Part shown: positions 23,293 through 29,104 of the stretch, piece after piece
Numbering within the stretch: the first letter of the stretch is position 1
How the letters are laid out: each line of letters opens with the position of its first letter
Assembly: GCF_025143365.1 (NCBI RefSeq)
Contig: NZ_JALXPE010000050.1
Span: forward strand, 1 to 29,104
Direction: 5' to 3'
Source of the DNA: Microbacterium sp. p3-SID336
GTDB lineage: Bacteria > Actinomycetota > Actinomycetes > Actinomycetales > Microbacteriaceae
Length of the DNA stretch: 29,104 nt
The notes under the pieces: generated by a model
Told to the model about the DNA's origin: nothing
Databases searched by the model: none
What the model saw: the letters and a program-made list of their open reading frames with translations, nothing else
Program-made: the position numbers and the translations under genes

Positions 23293-24186
23293 ATGGCGGC
23301 GATGATCGAGGTCCCCGGCGGCACCCTCCTGATGGGATCGGACGAGTTCTACCCCGAAGAGGGGCCGGTGCATGAGCGCGAGGTGGCGGCGTTCGCGCTC
23401 GACGAGCACCCGGTCACCAACAGGGAGTTCGCCGCCTTCGTGGCCGACACCGGGTACGTGACGATCGCGGAGCGCCCGATGGATCCCGCCGACTATCCCG
23501 GCGTGCACCCCGACGACCTGGTGCCGGGCGCGATGGTGTTCACCCCCACGTCCGGGCCCGTGGACCTGCGCGACTGGCGCCAGTGGTGGCGGTGGGAGCC
23601 GGGGGCCTCCTGGCGGCACCCGTTCGGTCCCGCGTCGTCGATCGACGACCGCCAGGATCACCCCGTGGTGCAGATCGCGTATCCGGATGCGGCCGCGTTC
23701 GCGGCCTGGGCGGGCAAGCGCCTGCCCACGGAGGCCGAGTGGGAGTGGGCGGCACGCGGCGGGCTCGTCGGGGCGCGCTTCGCCTGGGGCGACGAGACGA
23801 AGCCGGATGGGGAGCTGATGGCCGACACCTGGCAGGGCGCGTTCCCGTACCGCAACGACGGTGCGGCGGGCTGGGTGGGCACCGCGCCGGTCGGCACCTT
23901 CCCGCCGAACGGCTTCGGGCTGCGCGACATGATCGGCAACGTCTGGGAGTGGACGGCCGACTACTGGACGCATCGGCACGTCCCGCCCGGGGCGATCGGC
24001 GTGGACGCGGGTCGGCGCACGAGCCTGCTCTCCGCGGAGCCGGGATCTGCCATCCCGCGCCGTGTGCTCAAGGGCGGCTCGCACCTGTGCGCGCCGGAGT
24101 ACTGCCTGCGCTACCGGCCCGCCGCCCGTTCGGCTCAGGCGGAGGACACCGCGATGACGCACATCGGCTTCCGCTGCGCGCAGTGA
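23293..24186 (+). CDS. Formylglycine-generating enzyme (SUMF1/EgtB family)
   Basis: This 297-residue enzyme oxidises the CxPxR cysteine of sulfatases to the catalytic C-alpha-formylglycine. The FGE-sulfatase domain covers the whole protein: PGGTLLMGSDEFYPEEGPVHE at the start, LDEHPVTNREFAAFV, KRLPTEAEWEWAARGG, NGFGLRDMIGNVWEWTADY, and the C-terminal KGGSHLCAPEYCLRYRPAARS. Cys266 and Cys271 have the five-residue spacing of the copper-binding active-site pair known in Streptomyces FGE. The ATG at 23293 lies six bases from TAGCAT (23281-23286), so a leaderless message is possible; an ATG at 23302 with GAGGGG nine bases before it is the alternative. It directly follows sulfatase 2 and presumably serves both sulfatases. 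The copper dependence of aerobic FGE is interesting given the copper operon nearby. Confidence 0.93.
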   Translation: MAAMIEVPGGTLLMGSDEFYPEEGPVHEREVAAFALDEHPVTNREFAAFVADTGYVTIAERPMDPADYPGVHPDDLVPGAMVFTPTSGPVDLRDWRQWWRWEPGASWRHPFGPASSIDDRQDHPVVQIAYPDAAAFAAWAGKRLPTEAEWEWAARGGLVGARFAWGDETKPDGELMADTWQGAFPYRNDGAAGWVGTAPVGTFPPNGFGLRDMIGNVWEWTADYWTHRHVPPGAIGVDAGRRTSLLSAEPGSAIPRRVLKGGSHLCAPEYCLRYRPAARSAQAEDTAMTHIGFRCAQ

Positions 24187-24205
24187 GCCCGGCGGCCCCG
24201 AGGTC

Positions 24206-25138
24206 TCAGGACGGGTCGGGGAACACTGCGGCCCAGTCGTCCCGCACGCTCACGACCGTGTAGCCCTGCTCGGCGGCGGCCGCGACGGCCTTCTCGGCAC
24301 CGGTGTCGTAGGGGGTGTCCCCACGACCCTCGTCGTCGTGACGGATGAGCAGCGCGAGCCCTTCGCGGGGCCCACGTCGTGCGAAGTCGAGCATGGGCAT
24401 GTCGCCGTTGGAGTTGCCGACCGCGATCAGCGGACGCCGGCCGATGCGGCTCCAGATGCGCACGGGCTTCTCCGGGCCGTCGTCGAAGAACGCGAGGGCC
24501 GAGGCGTAGCGCACGGTGGCGTCGTCCGGGTGGTAGGTCAGGCCGAGCGCGGAGCCGACCACGCGCTCGGGCGGGATGCCGTAGCTGCTTAGCGTCATCG
24601 GGCGCATGAAGTCGCGCTCGCCGCCGGACACGATGTAGCACGTGAAGTCGTGCGCCTCCAGGTGCCGCAGCAGCTCCACCATCGGGCGGTACACCAGGTC
24701 GGCGTAGGGGCGGTCGAGCAGCGGATGACGGGCGGTGCGGTAGAACTCCTCCACCGTGCGGGCGTAGTCCTCCACGCTGACGCCGTCGGTCAGACCGACC
24801 AGAGCCTGGATGATGACGCCGAGGTCGGAGTCGTCGCCCGCGTAGTGCTTGTCGATCGCGGTGCCGAGCCAGGCCAGGTCGCCGGAGACGGCGGCACGGT
24901 ACGGCTGGGAGTCGGCGAGCCCGGGATCGGCCTCGGCGGCGGCGCGCCAGCGCTCCACGACGTAGTGCAGCTGCGTGGGCATGGGCTTCTCCGACCACAG
25001 CGTGCCGTCGTTGTCGAACACCGCGATGCGCTCCGCGATCGGCACGGCGTCGGGTCCGGTGGTGGCCGCCTCGACGAACGCGAGGATGTGGTCGCGCGTG
25101 GGGGTCTCGTTCCAGGACGGCAGGGGGTGAGGGGGCAT
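24206..25138 (-). CDS. HAD-superfamily phosphatase (phosphoserine-phosphatase-like)
   Basis: This 310-residue hydrolase has the four HAD motifs. Motif I is VFDNDGTLW, with nucleophile Asp42 and acid/base Asp44. Motif II is Ser171 in IVSGGERDF. Motif III is a lysine at about 224 in GPEKP. Motif IV is GNSNGDMPML (about 241-250). A helical cap lies between motifs I and II (about 55-160). It has no signal peptide. HAD phosphatases of this type hydrolyse phosphate esters of small molecules; the substrate cannot be given. It is convergent with FGE across a 19-base gap. The ATG at 25138 lacks a ribosome site and lies six bases from a -10-like CACGAT, so a leaderless message under the operator at 25182-25198 is likely. 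Confidence 0.85.
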   Translation of the reverse strand: MPPHPLPSWNETPTRDHILAFVEAATTGPDAVPIAERIAVFDNDGTLWSEKPMPTQLHYVVERWRAAAEADPGLADSQPYRAAVSGDLAWLGTAIDKHYAGDDSDLGVIIQALVGLTDGVSVEDYARTVEEFYRTARHPLLDRPYADLVYRPMVELLRHLEAHDFTCYIVSGGERDFMRPMTLSSYGIPPERVVGSALGLTYHPDDATVRYASALAFFDDGPEKPVRIWSRIGRRPLIAVGNSNGDMPMLDFARRGPREGLALLIRHDDEGRGDTPYDTGAEKAVAAAAEQGYTVVSVRDDWAAVFPDPS

Positions 25139-25144
25139 AACCGG

Positions 25145-25150
25145 ATCGTG
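25145..25150 (-). promoter_or_regulatory. Predicted -10 element for the HAD gene (leaderless)
   Basis: On the minus strand this reads CACGAT, the same hexamer as predicted for SHOCT 2. It lies 31 bp after the operator at 25182-25198 and six bases before the ATG. Confidence 0.4.
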
Positions 25151-25181
25151 TCATGGCGCGGTGCGGGCGTGCGGCCCGGGC

Positions 25182-25198
25182 TCATCCTCTTCGGGCGA
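25182..25198. promoter_or_regulatory. Weak type B operator upstream of the HAD gene
   Basis: Read on the minus strand: TCGCCC-GAAGA-GGATGA, with a 5-bp spacer and one deviating base in each half. The half GGATGA equals the MalT-box core. Its distance to the -10 (31 bp) agrees with the other sites. Confidence 0.45.
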
Positions 25199-25260
25199 GA
25201 GGGAGGGCGAGGCGAGGCGGGGCGTCCTGGGGCGTAAACACGGCGCTGGACGTCGCGGGA

Positions 25261-25277
25261 ATACCCGGCGTGGGTAT
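25261..25277. promoter_or_regulatory. CsoR-like operator 1 of the copper operon
   Basis: ATACCC-GGCGT-GGGTAT is a perfect inverted repeat with a 5-bp spacer. CsoR-family copper repressors bind TACCC...GGGTA-type sites. It differs from the GGGTGA motif at the outer bases. No csoR gene is seen in the window. Confidence 0.55.
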
Positions 25278-25295
25278 AGGGTTGTCTCGATGGAG

Positions 25296-25310
25296 TACCC
25301 CAGGGGGGTA
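25296..25310. promoter_or_regulatory. CsoR-like operator 2 of the copper operon
   Basis: TACCCC-AGG-GGGGTA is a perfect inverted repeat with a 3-bp spacer. It abuts TATAAC (25309-25314), a likely -10, so bound repressor would block RNA polymerase. The gene start is 24 bases downstream. Confidence 0.6.
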
Positions 25311-25333
25311 TAACCGAACCGAGAGGAACAGCC

Positions 25334-25543
25334 ATGAGCACGAGCGAGTACCAGGTGAGCGGGATGAGCTGCGGACACTGCGAGGTGGCCATCCGCGGAG
25401 AGGTCTCGCAGCTGCCGGGCGTCGAGAGCATCGATGTCAGCGCGCAGACCGGTCGGCTCGTGGTGCACAGCACCGCGCCGCTCGACGACGCCGCCGTGCT
25501 GGCCGCCGTCGACGAGGCCGGTTACCAGGCCGTGCGGGCCTGA
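25334..25543 (+). CDS. copZ: CopZ-like heavy-metal-associated (HMA) copper chaperone
   Basis: This 69-residue ferredoxin-like HMA protein has the metal site GMSCGHC (Cys13 and Cys16), followed by the usual VESIDVSAQTGRLVV strand and a second helix. Such chaperones carry Cu(I) to the CopA ATPase in the cytoplasm; CopA with its own HMA domain is encoded two genes downstream. The ATG at 25334 follows GAGAGGAAC. The stop codon overlaps the next ATG (TGATG), so translation is coupled. It is the first gene after the two CsoR-like operators and should be copper-induced. Confidence 0.92.
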   Translation: MSTSEYQVSGMSCGHCEVAIRGEVSQLPGVESIDVSAQTGRLVVHSTAPLDDAAVLAAVDEAGYQAVRA

Positions 25544-26487
25544 TGAACACCGCCGGCCGACTCGGCCTCTACGGCGCCGGTCTCGTCGTCGTCTTCGGCG
25601 CGGCCTTCGCTGCTGCCGGCGCCATCGTGCCGGACAGCGCCGTGGCGTCGTGGACCGAGCGCGGCGATACGGGGCATGACGCGCATGCCGAGACGAAGGA
25701 TCCTGCTGCCGACGCAGCGGAGAAGGAGGACACGGTGGACGGCATCGCCCTCGCCGCATCCGGCCTCGTGCTCGGGCCCCTCACGGCCCCGGCCACGACG
25801 GGTGCGGACGGCGTGCTGTCGTTCACGGTCGTCGACGGCTCCGGCACCCCGGTCACCGCCTACGAGACCGCGCACGACAAGCAGCTGCACCTCATCGTCG
25901 TGCGCACCGACGGCAGCCACTACCGCCACGTGCACCCGGAGCTCGACCCCGCCACCGGCGTCTGGTCCCTCCCGTGGAGCTGGGACGCGGCGGGCACCTA
26001 CCGGGTGTACGCCGACTTCACCGCCGAGGGCGGTCAGAGCGCGACGCTGTCCCGCACGGTCGACGTCGCGGGGGTCATGCAGCCGGAACCGCCCACCGCT
26101 GTCGTCGACAGCACGAGCGTCGGCGGCTTCGACGTGACCCTGCGCGGCGAGCTGGTCGCGGGCGGCGGCAGCGAGCTGGTGGCTGAAGTCACCCGCGACG
26201 GCACGCCCGTCACCGCGCTCGAGCCGTACCTCGGGGCGTTCGGGCACCTGGTCGCGCTGCGCGAGGGAGACCTCGCCTACCTCCACGTGCACGCGCACGG
26301 GGACGAGCCGCAGCCCGGACAGACGGCGGGACCGACGGTCGCCTTCACGGCGGAGGCTCCCACGGCGGGCCGCTACCTGCTGTACCTGGACTTCCAGGTG
26401 GGCGGGGAGGTGCACACCGCGCGCTTCGTGCTCGACGCCGCCCCCGGAGACGGCGAGAGCGCGACCGGCGACCACGACGGGCACTGA
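25543..26487 (+). CDS. Membrane-anchored His-rich protein of the copper operon
   Basis: This 314-residue protein has one N-terminal hydrophobic segment (about 6-28), which could be a signal anchor, then an extracytoplasmic part. A His/Asp/Lys-rich linker ([10 protein letters not shown], about 44-65) follows. Two beta-rich domains each contain a histidine cluster, [17 protein letters not shown] (about 116-132) and [20 protein letters not shown] (about 230-250). The C-terminus is DHDGH. I do not recognise a named family with certainty; proteins of this type are usually called hypothetical or heavy-metal-binding. Location between copZ and copA and the His clusters suggest extracytoplasmic copper binding or sensing. 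The ATG overlaps the copZ stop codon by one base (TGATG). Confidence 0.8.
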   Translation: MNTAGRLGLYGAGLVVVFGAAFAAAGAIVPDSAVASWTERGDTGHDAHAETKDPAADAAEKEDTVDGIALAASGLVLGPLTAPATTGADGVLSFTVVDGSGTPVTAYETAHDKQLHLIVVRTDGSHYRHVHPELDPATGVWSLPWSWDAAGTYRVYADFTAEGGQSATLSRTVDVAGVMQPEPPTAVVDSTSVGGFDVTLRGELVAGGGSELVAEVTRDGTPVTALEPYLGAFGHLVALREGDLAYLHVHAHGDEPQPGQTAGPTVAFTAEAPTAGRYLLYLDFQVGGEVHTARFVLDAAPGDGESATGDHDGH

Positions 26488-26501
26488 GCCCCCGAGACAC
26501 C

Positions 26502-26515
26502 CGCGCCACGGCGCG
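26502..26515 (+). terminator. Short intercistronic hairpin before copA
   Basis: CGCGCC-AC-GGCGCG forms a perfect 6-bp stem in the 47-base gap between the His-rich gene and copA. It may tune copA expression; with a tiny loop and no T-run it is not a clear terminator. Confidence 0.3.
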
Positions 26516-26534
26516 ACGAACGAGGAGAGACATC

Positions 26535-28805
26535 ATGACGGATACGCAGTCCGCGGCCGATGCCACCAGCGTGGAGCTGGAGATCGGCGGCATGACCTGC
26601 GCATCGTGCGCGATGCGGATCGAGAAGAAGCTCAACCGCATCGACGGCGTCACCGCGAGCGTGAACTACGCCACCGAGAAGGCGAAGGTCACCGCGCCCG
26701 CCGGGTTCGACACGGCGCTGCTGATCGCCGAGGTCGAGAAGACGGGCTACACGGCCGCCGTACCGGCCCCCGCCGCCCCGACGCGCGAGACGGCGACAGC
26801 GGAGGAGGAGCGGGACGACGAGCTGACCGCGCTCCGTCACCGCCTGATCGCCTCGATCGTGCTCACGGTCCCGGTGATCGCGATGGCCATGGTCCCGGCC
26901 CTGCAGTTCACGTACTGGCAGTGGCTCTCGCTCGCGCTCGCCGCACCGGTCATCGTGTGGGCGGCGTGGCCGTTCCACAAGGCGGCGTGGACCAACCTGC
27001 GCCACGGCGCCGCGACCATGGACACGCTCATCTCGATGGGCACGATCGCCGCGCTGCTGTGGTCGCTGTACGCGCTGTTCCTCGGCACCGCCGGGGTGCC
27101 GGGGATGACCCACCCGTTCGAGCTGACGGTGGCGCCCAGCGACGGCGCCGCGAACATCTACCTCGAAGTGGGCGCCGGTGTGACCACGTTCATCCTCGCA
27201 GGGCGGTACTTCGAGAAGCGCTCCAAGCGGCAAGCCGGTGCGGCGCTGCGCGCACTGCTGGAGCTCGGCGCGAAGGAGGTCGCCGTGATCCGCGGGGGCG
27301 TGGAGACGCGGATCCCCACGTCCGAGCTCGCGGTCGGCGACGAGTTCGTCGTGCGACCCGGTGAGAAGATCGCCACGGACGGCGTGATCGTCTCGGGCAC
27401 CTCGGCGGTCGATGCCTCGATGCTCACGGGCGAGTCCGTGCCGGTCGAGGTCGGCGAGGGCGACGCCGTGACCGGGGCGACCGTGAATGCGGGCGGACGC
27501 CTGGTGGTTCGCGCGACCCGGGTCGGCTCCGACACCCAGCTCGCCCAGATGGCACGGCTCGTGGAGGAGGCGCAGACCGGCAAGGCCGAGGTGCAGCGCC
27601 TCGCCGACCGCGTGTCCGGCATCTTCGTGCCCATCGTGATCGCGATCGCGCTCGGCACGCTGGGCGCGTGGCTCGGGGCCGGGTTCCCCGCGTCGGCGGC
27701 GTTCACCGCGGCGGTCGCCGTGCTCATCATCGCCTGCCCGTGCGCGCTCGGGCTCGCCACGCCCACGGCCCTGCTGGTCGGTACCGGGCGCGGCGCGCAG
27801 ATGGGCATCCTCATCAAGGGCCCGGAGATCCTGGAGTCCACCCGCAAGGTCGACACGATCGTGCTCGACAAGACGGGCACCGTGACGACGGGGCGCATGA
27901 CCCTCACCGACGTGCACACCGCGGAGGGCGTCGACCGCGCCGAGCTGCTGCGGCTCGCCGGTGCGCTGGAGGACGCCTCGGAGCACCCCATCGCGCAGGC
28001 CGTCGCCGCGGCCGCCACCCGAGAGCTCGGCGCCCTGCCTGCGCCGGAGGGCTTCGAGAACATCGAGGGCAAGGGCGTGCAGGGCGTCGTCGACGGGCAC
28101 GCGGTGCTGGTCGGCCGGGAGAGTCTGCTCTCGGACTGGTCGCAGCAGCTCACGCCCGCACTGGCCGCGGCGAAGGCGGAGGCGGAGAGCCAGGGCAAGA
28201 CCGCGATCGCCGTCGGGTGGGACGGCCGTGCGCGCGGCGTGCTGGTCGTCGCTGACACGGTCAAGGCCACGAGCGCCGAGGCGGTCGCGCAGCTGAAGGG
28301 CCTCGGGCTCACCCCGGTGCTCCTCACCGGCGACAACCGTGCGGTGGCCGAGCAGATCGCGGCCGAGGTCGGCATCGAGCAGGTCATCGCCGAGGTGCTG
28401 CCGAAGGACAAGGTCGACGTCGTCCGGCGGCTGCAGGACGAGGGCAAGGTCGTGGCGATGGTGGGCGACGGCGTCAACGACGCGGCCGCCCTCGCACAGG
28501 CCGACCTGGGGCTCGCGATGGGTACAGGCACCGACGTGGCGATCGAGGCCAGTGACATCACCCTCGTCCGCGGCGACCTGCGCAGCGCGGCCGACGCGAT
28601 CCGCCTCTCCCGCCGCACGCTCGGCACGATCAAGGGCAACCTGTTCTGGGCGTTCGCGTACAACGTGGCGGCCATCCCGCTCGCGGCCCTCGGGCTGCTC
28701 AACCCCATGCTCGCCGGTGCGGCGATGGCGTTCTCCAGCGTCTTCGTCGTCGGCAACAGCCTCCGCCTGCGGTCGTTCCGCAGCAGGGCGGTGGACGCAC
28801 AGTGA
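26535..28805 (+). CDS. copA: Copper-translocating P1B-type ATPase (CopA)
   Basis: This 756-residue ATPase pumps Cu(I) out across the cytoplasmic membrane. It has one N-terminal HMA domain with GMTCASC (Cys22, Cys25), four membrane segments before the actuator domain with TGES (in [11 protein letters not shown]), and the transport motif CPC at 401-403 ([13 protein letters not shown]). The phosphorylation motif DKTGT is at 445-449, SEHP lies in the nucleotide-binding domain, and the hinge GDGVND is at 644-649. The last membrane segments include [12 protein letters not shown] and [16 protein letters not shown], whose Asn, Tyr, Met and Ser residues mark the Cu(I) P1B-1 subgroup. The ATG at 26535 follows GAGGAGAG. 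It is the third gene of the copper operon. Confidence 0.96.
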   Translation: MTDTQSAADATSVELEIGGMTCASCAMRIEKKLNRIDGVTASVNYATEKAKVTAPAGFDTALLIAEVEKTGYTAAVPAPAAPTRETATAEEERDDELTALRHRLIASIVLTVPVIAMAMVPALQFTYWQWLSLALAAPVIVWAAWPFHKAAWTNLRHGAATMDTLISMGTIAALLWSLYALFLGTAGVPGMTHPFELTVAPSDGAANIYLEVGAGVTTFILAGRYFEKRSKRQAGAALRALLELGAKEVAVIRGGVETRIPTSELAVGDEFVVRPGEKIATDGVIVSGTSAVDASMLTGESVPVEVGEGDAVTGATVNAGGRLVVRATRVGSDTQLAQMARLVEEAQTGKAEVQRLADRVSGIFVPIVIAIALGTLGAWLGAGFPASAAFTAAVAVLIIACPCALGLATPTALLVGTGRGAQMGILIKGPEILESTRKVDTIVLDKTGTVTTGRMTLTDVHTAEGVDRAELLRLAGALEDASEHPIAQAVAAAATRELGALPAPEGFENIEGKGVQGVVDGHAVLVGRESLLSDWSQQLTPALAAAKAEAESQGKTAIAVGWDGRARGVLVVADTVKATSAEAVAQLKGLGLTPVLLTGDNRAVAEQIAAEVGIEQVIAEVLPKDKVDVVRRLQDEGKVVAMVGDGVNDAAALAQADLGLAMGTGTDVAIEASDITLVRGDLRSAADAIRLSRRTLGTIKGNLFWAFAYNVAAIPLAALGLLNPMLAGAAMAFSSVFVVGNSLRLRSFRSRAVDAQ

Positions 28806-28828
28806 ACACGAGAAAGAGGAGCAACGAC

Positions 28829-29089
28829 ATGTCCGATTCCCCCGCAGGATCCTGCTGCAGCGTGCCGAGCCATGGCGGCGTCGCCGCCGAGGGCCGTGCC
28901 GACCTGCTGGCGCCGTCGGCCGAGGGCATGACGACGTGCCCGGTGATGGCGGGCACCCCGGTGGTCATCGCCACGGCCGAGGCCGCAGGGCTCTACCGCG
29001 ACTACGAGGGCAGCCGCTACCACTTCTGCTGCGCCGGCTGCGGACCGGCGTTCGACGCCGACCCCGCGAAATACACCGCCGCGGCCTGA
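28829..29089 (+). CDS. YHS-domain protein
   Basis: This 86-residue protein begins with a Cys-containing tail (GSCCSV) and ends in a YHS domain: TCPVMAGTPV, then GLYRDYEGSRYHFCCAGCGPAFDADPAKY. YHS domains are small metal-binding modules with paired cysteines, found at the ends of copper and other heavy-metal ATPase systems. The ATG at 28829 is chosen over the GTG at 28802, which overlaps copA, because AAAGAGGAG precedes it by about seven bases. It is the last gene of the copper operon in the window and probably a small metal-binding accessory protein. Confidence 0.85.
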   Translation: MSDSPAGSCCSVPSHGGVAAEGRADLLAPSAEGMTTCPVMAGTPVVIATAEAAGLYRDYEGSRYHFCCAGCGPAFDADPAKYTAAA

Positions 29090-29104
29090 GCCGCCGCACC
29101 GTGC

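Noticed and set aside
27158..29023. 621-residue minus-strand open frame opposite copA
   Set aside because: Ser/Ala/Thr-rich shadow of the copA codons without any recognisable domain.

Overview
The window is high-GC, gene-dense DNA on both strands, with many GTG starts and apparent leaderless promoters. This and the protein families (LAL-type LuxR regulators, GAP/sulfolipid-addressing membrane proteins, DUF6325, short SHOCT proteins, DUF998) suggest an actinobacterium, probably Microbacteriaceae (Microbacterium-like). That assignment is inference. No rRNA, tRNA, CRISPR array, insertion sequence or phage gene was recognised. No gene-free stretch exceeds 300 bases; the longest are 439-622 and 25139-25333, and both hold promoters.

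Left part (1-12857): a 128-aa membrane SHOCT protein (-) is divergent from a SulP anion transporter (+), followed by a FUSC-family membrane protein (+) and a large MalT/LAL-type LuxR regulator that is frameshifted here (+). Convergent to it on the minus strand come AI-2E-type permease 1, a second SulP transporter, two GAP-family membrane proteins and sulfatase 1.

Middle and right part (12858-25138): a DUF998 membrane protein (+), an intact second LAL regulator (+), a second SHOCT protein (-), AI-2E-type permease 2 (+), an operon of DUF6325, a SHOCT protein and a frameshifted membrane protein (+), sulfatase 2 and a formylglycine-generating enzyme (+), and a HAD phosphatase (-). Several families occur twice: SulP, membrane SHOCT, AI-2E, GAP, sulfatase and LAL.

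Far right (25139-29104): a copper-handling operon (CopZ chaperone, membrane-anchored His-rich protein, CopA P-type ATPase, YHS protein) behind two CsoR-like operators.

The main discovery is a shared regulatory motif in the intergenic regions: an inverted repeat of the half-site GGGTGA/TCACCC. For most of the promoters a -10-like hexamer follows at about 28-31 bp. The copies divide into two geometries by position. Abutting half-sites (TCACCCGGGTGA type) lie only around the left LAL gene. Half-sites separated by exactly 5 bp (TCACCC-N5-GGGTGA) lie only around the right LAL gene. I infer a two-regulator regulon controlling membrane proteins, sulfate/anion transport and cytoplasmic sulfatases; it appears not to include the copper operon. 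Both broken genes (left LAL, and the membrane protein near 20240) would be restored by adding one GC dinucleotide inside a CG-alternating run. That points either to slippage or to a systematic sequencing error.
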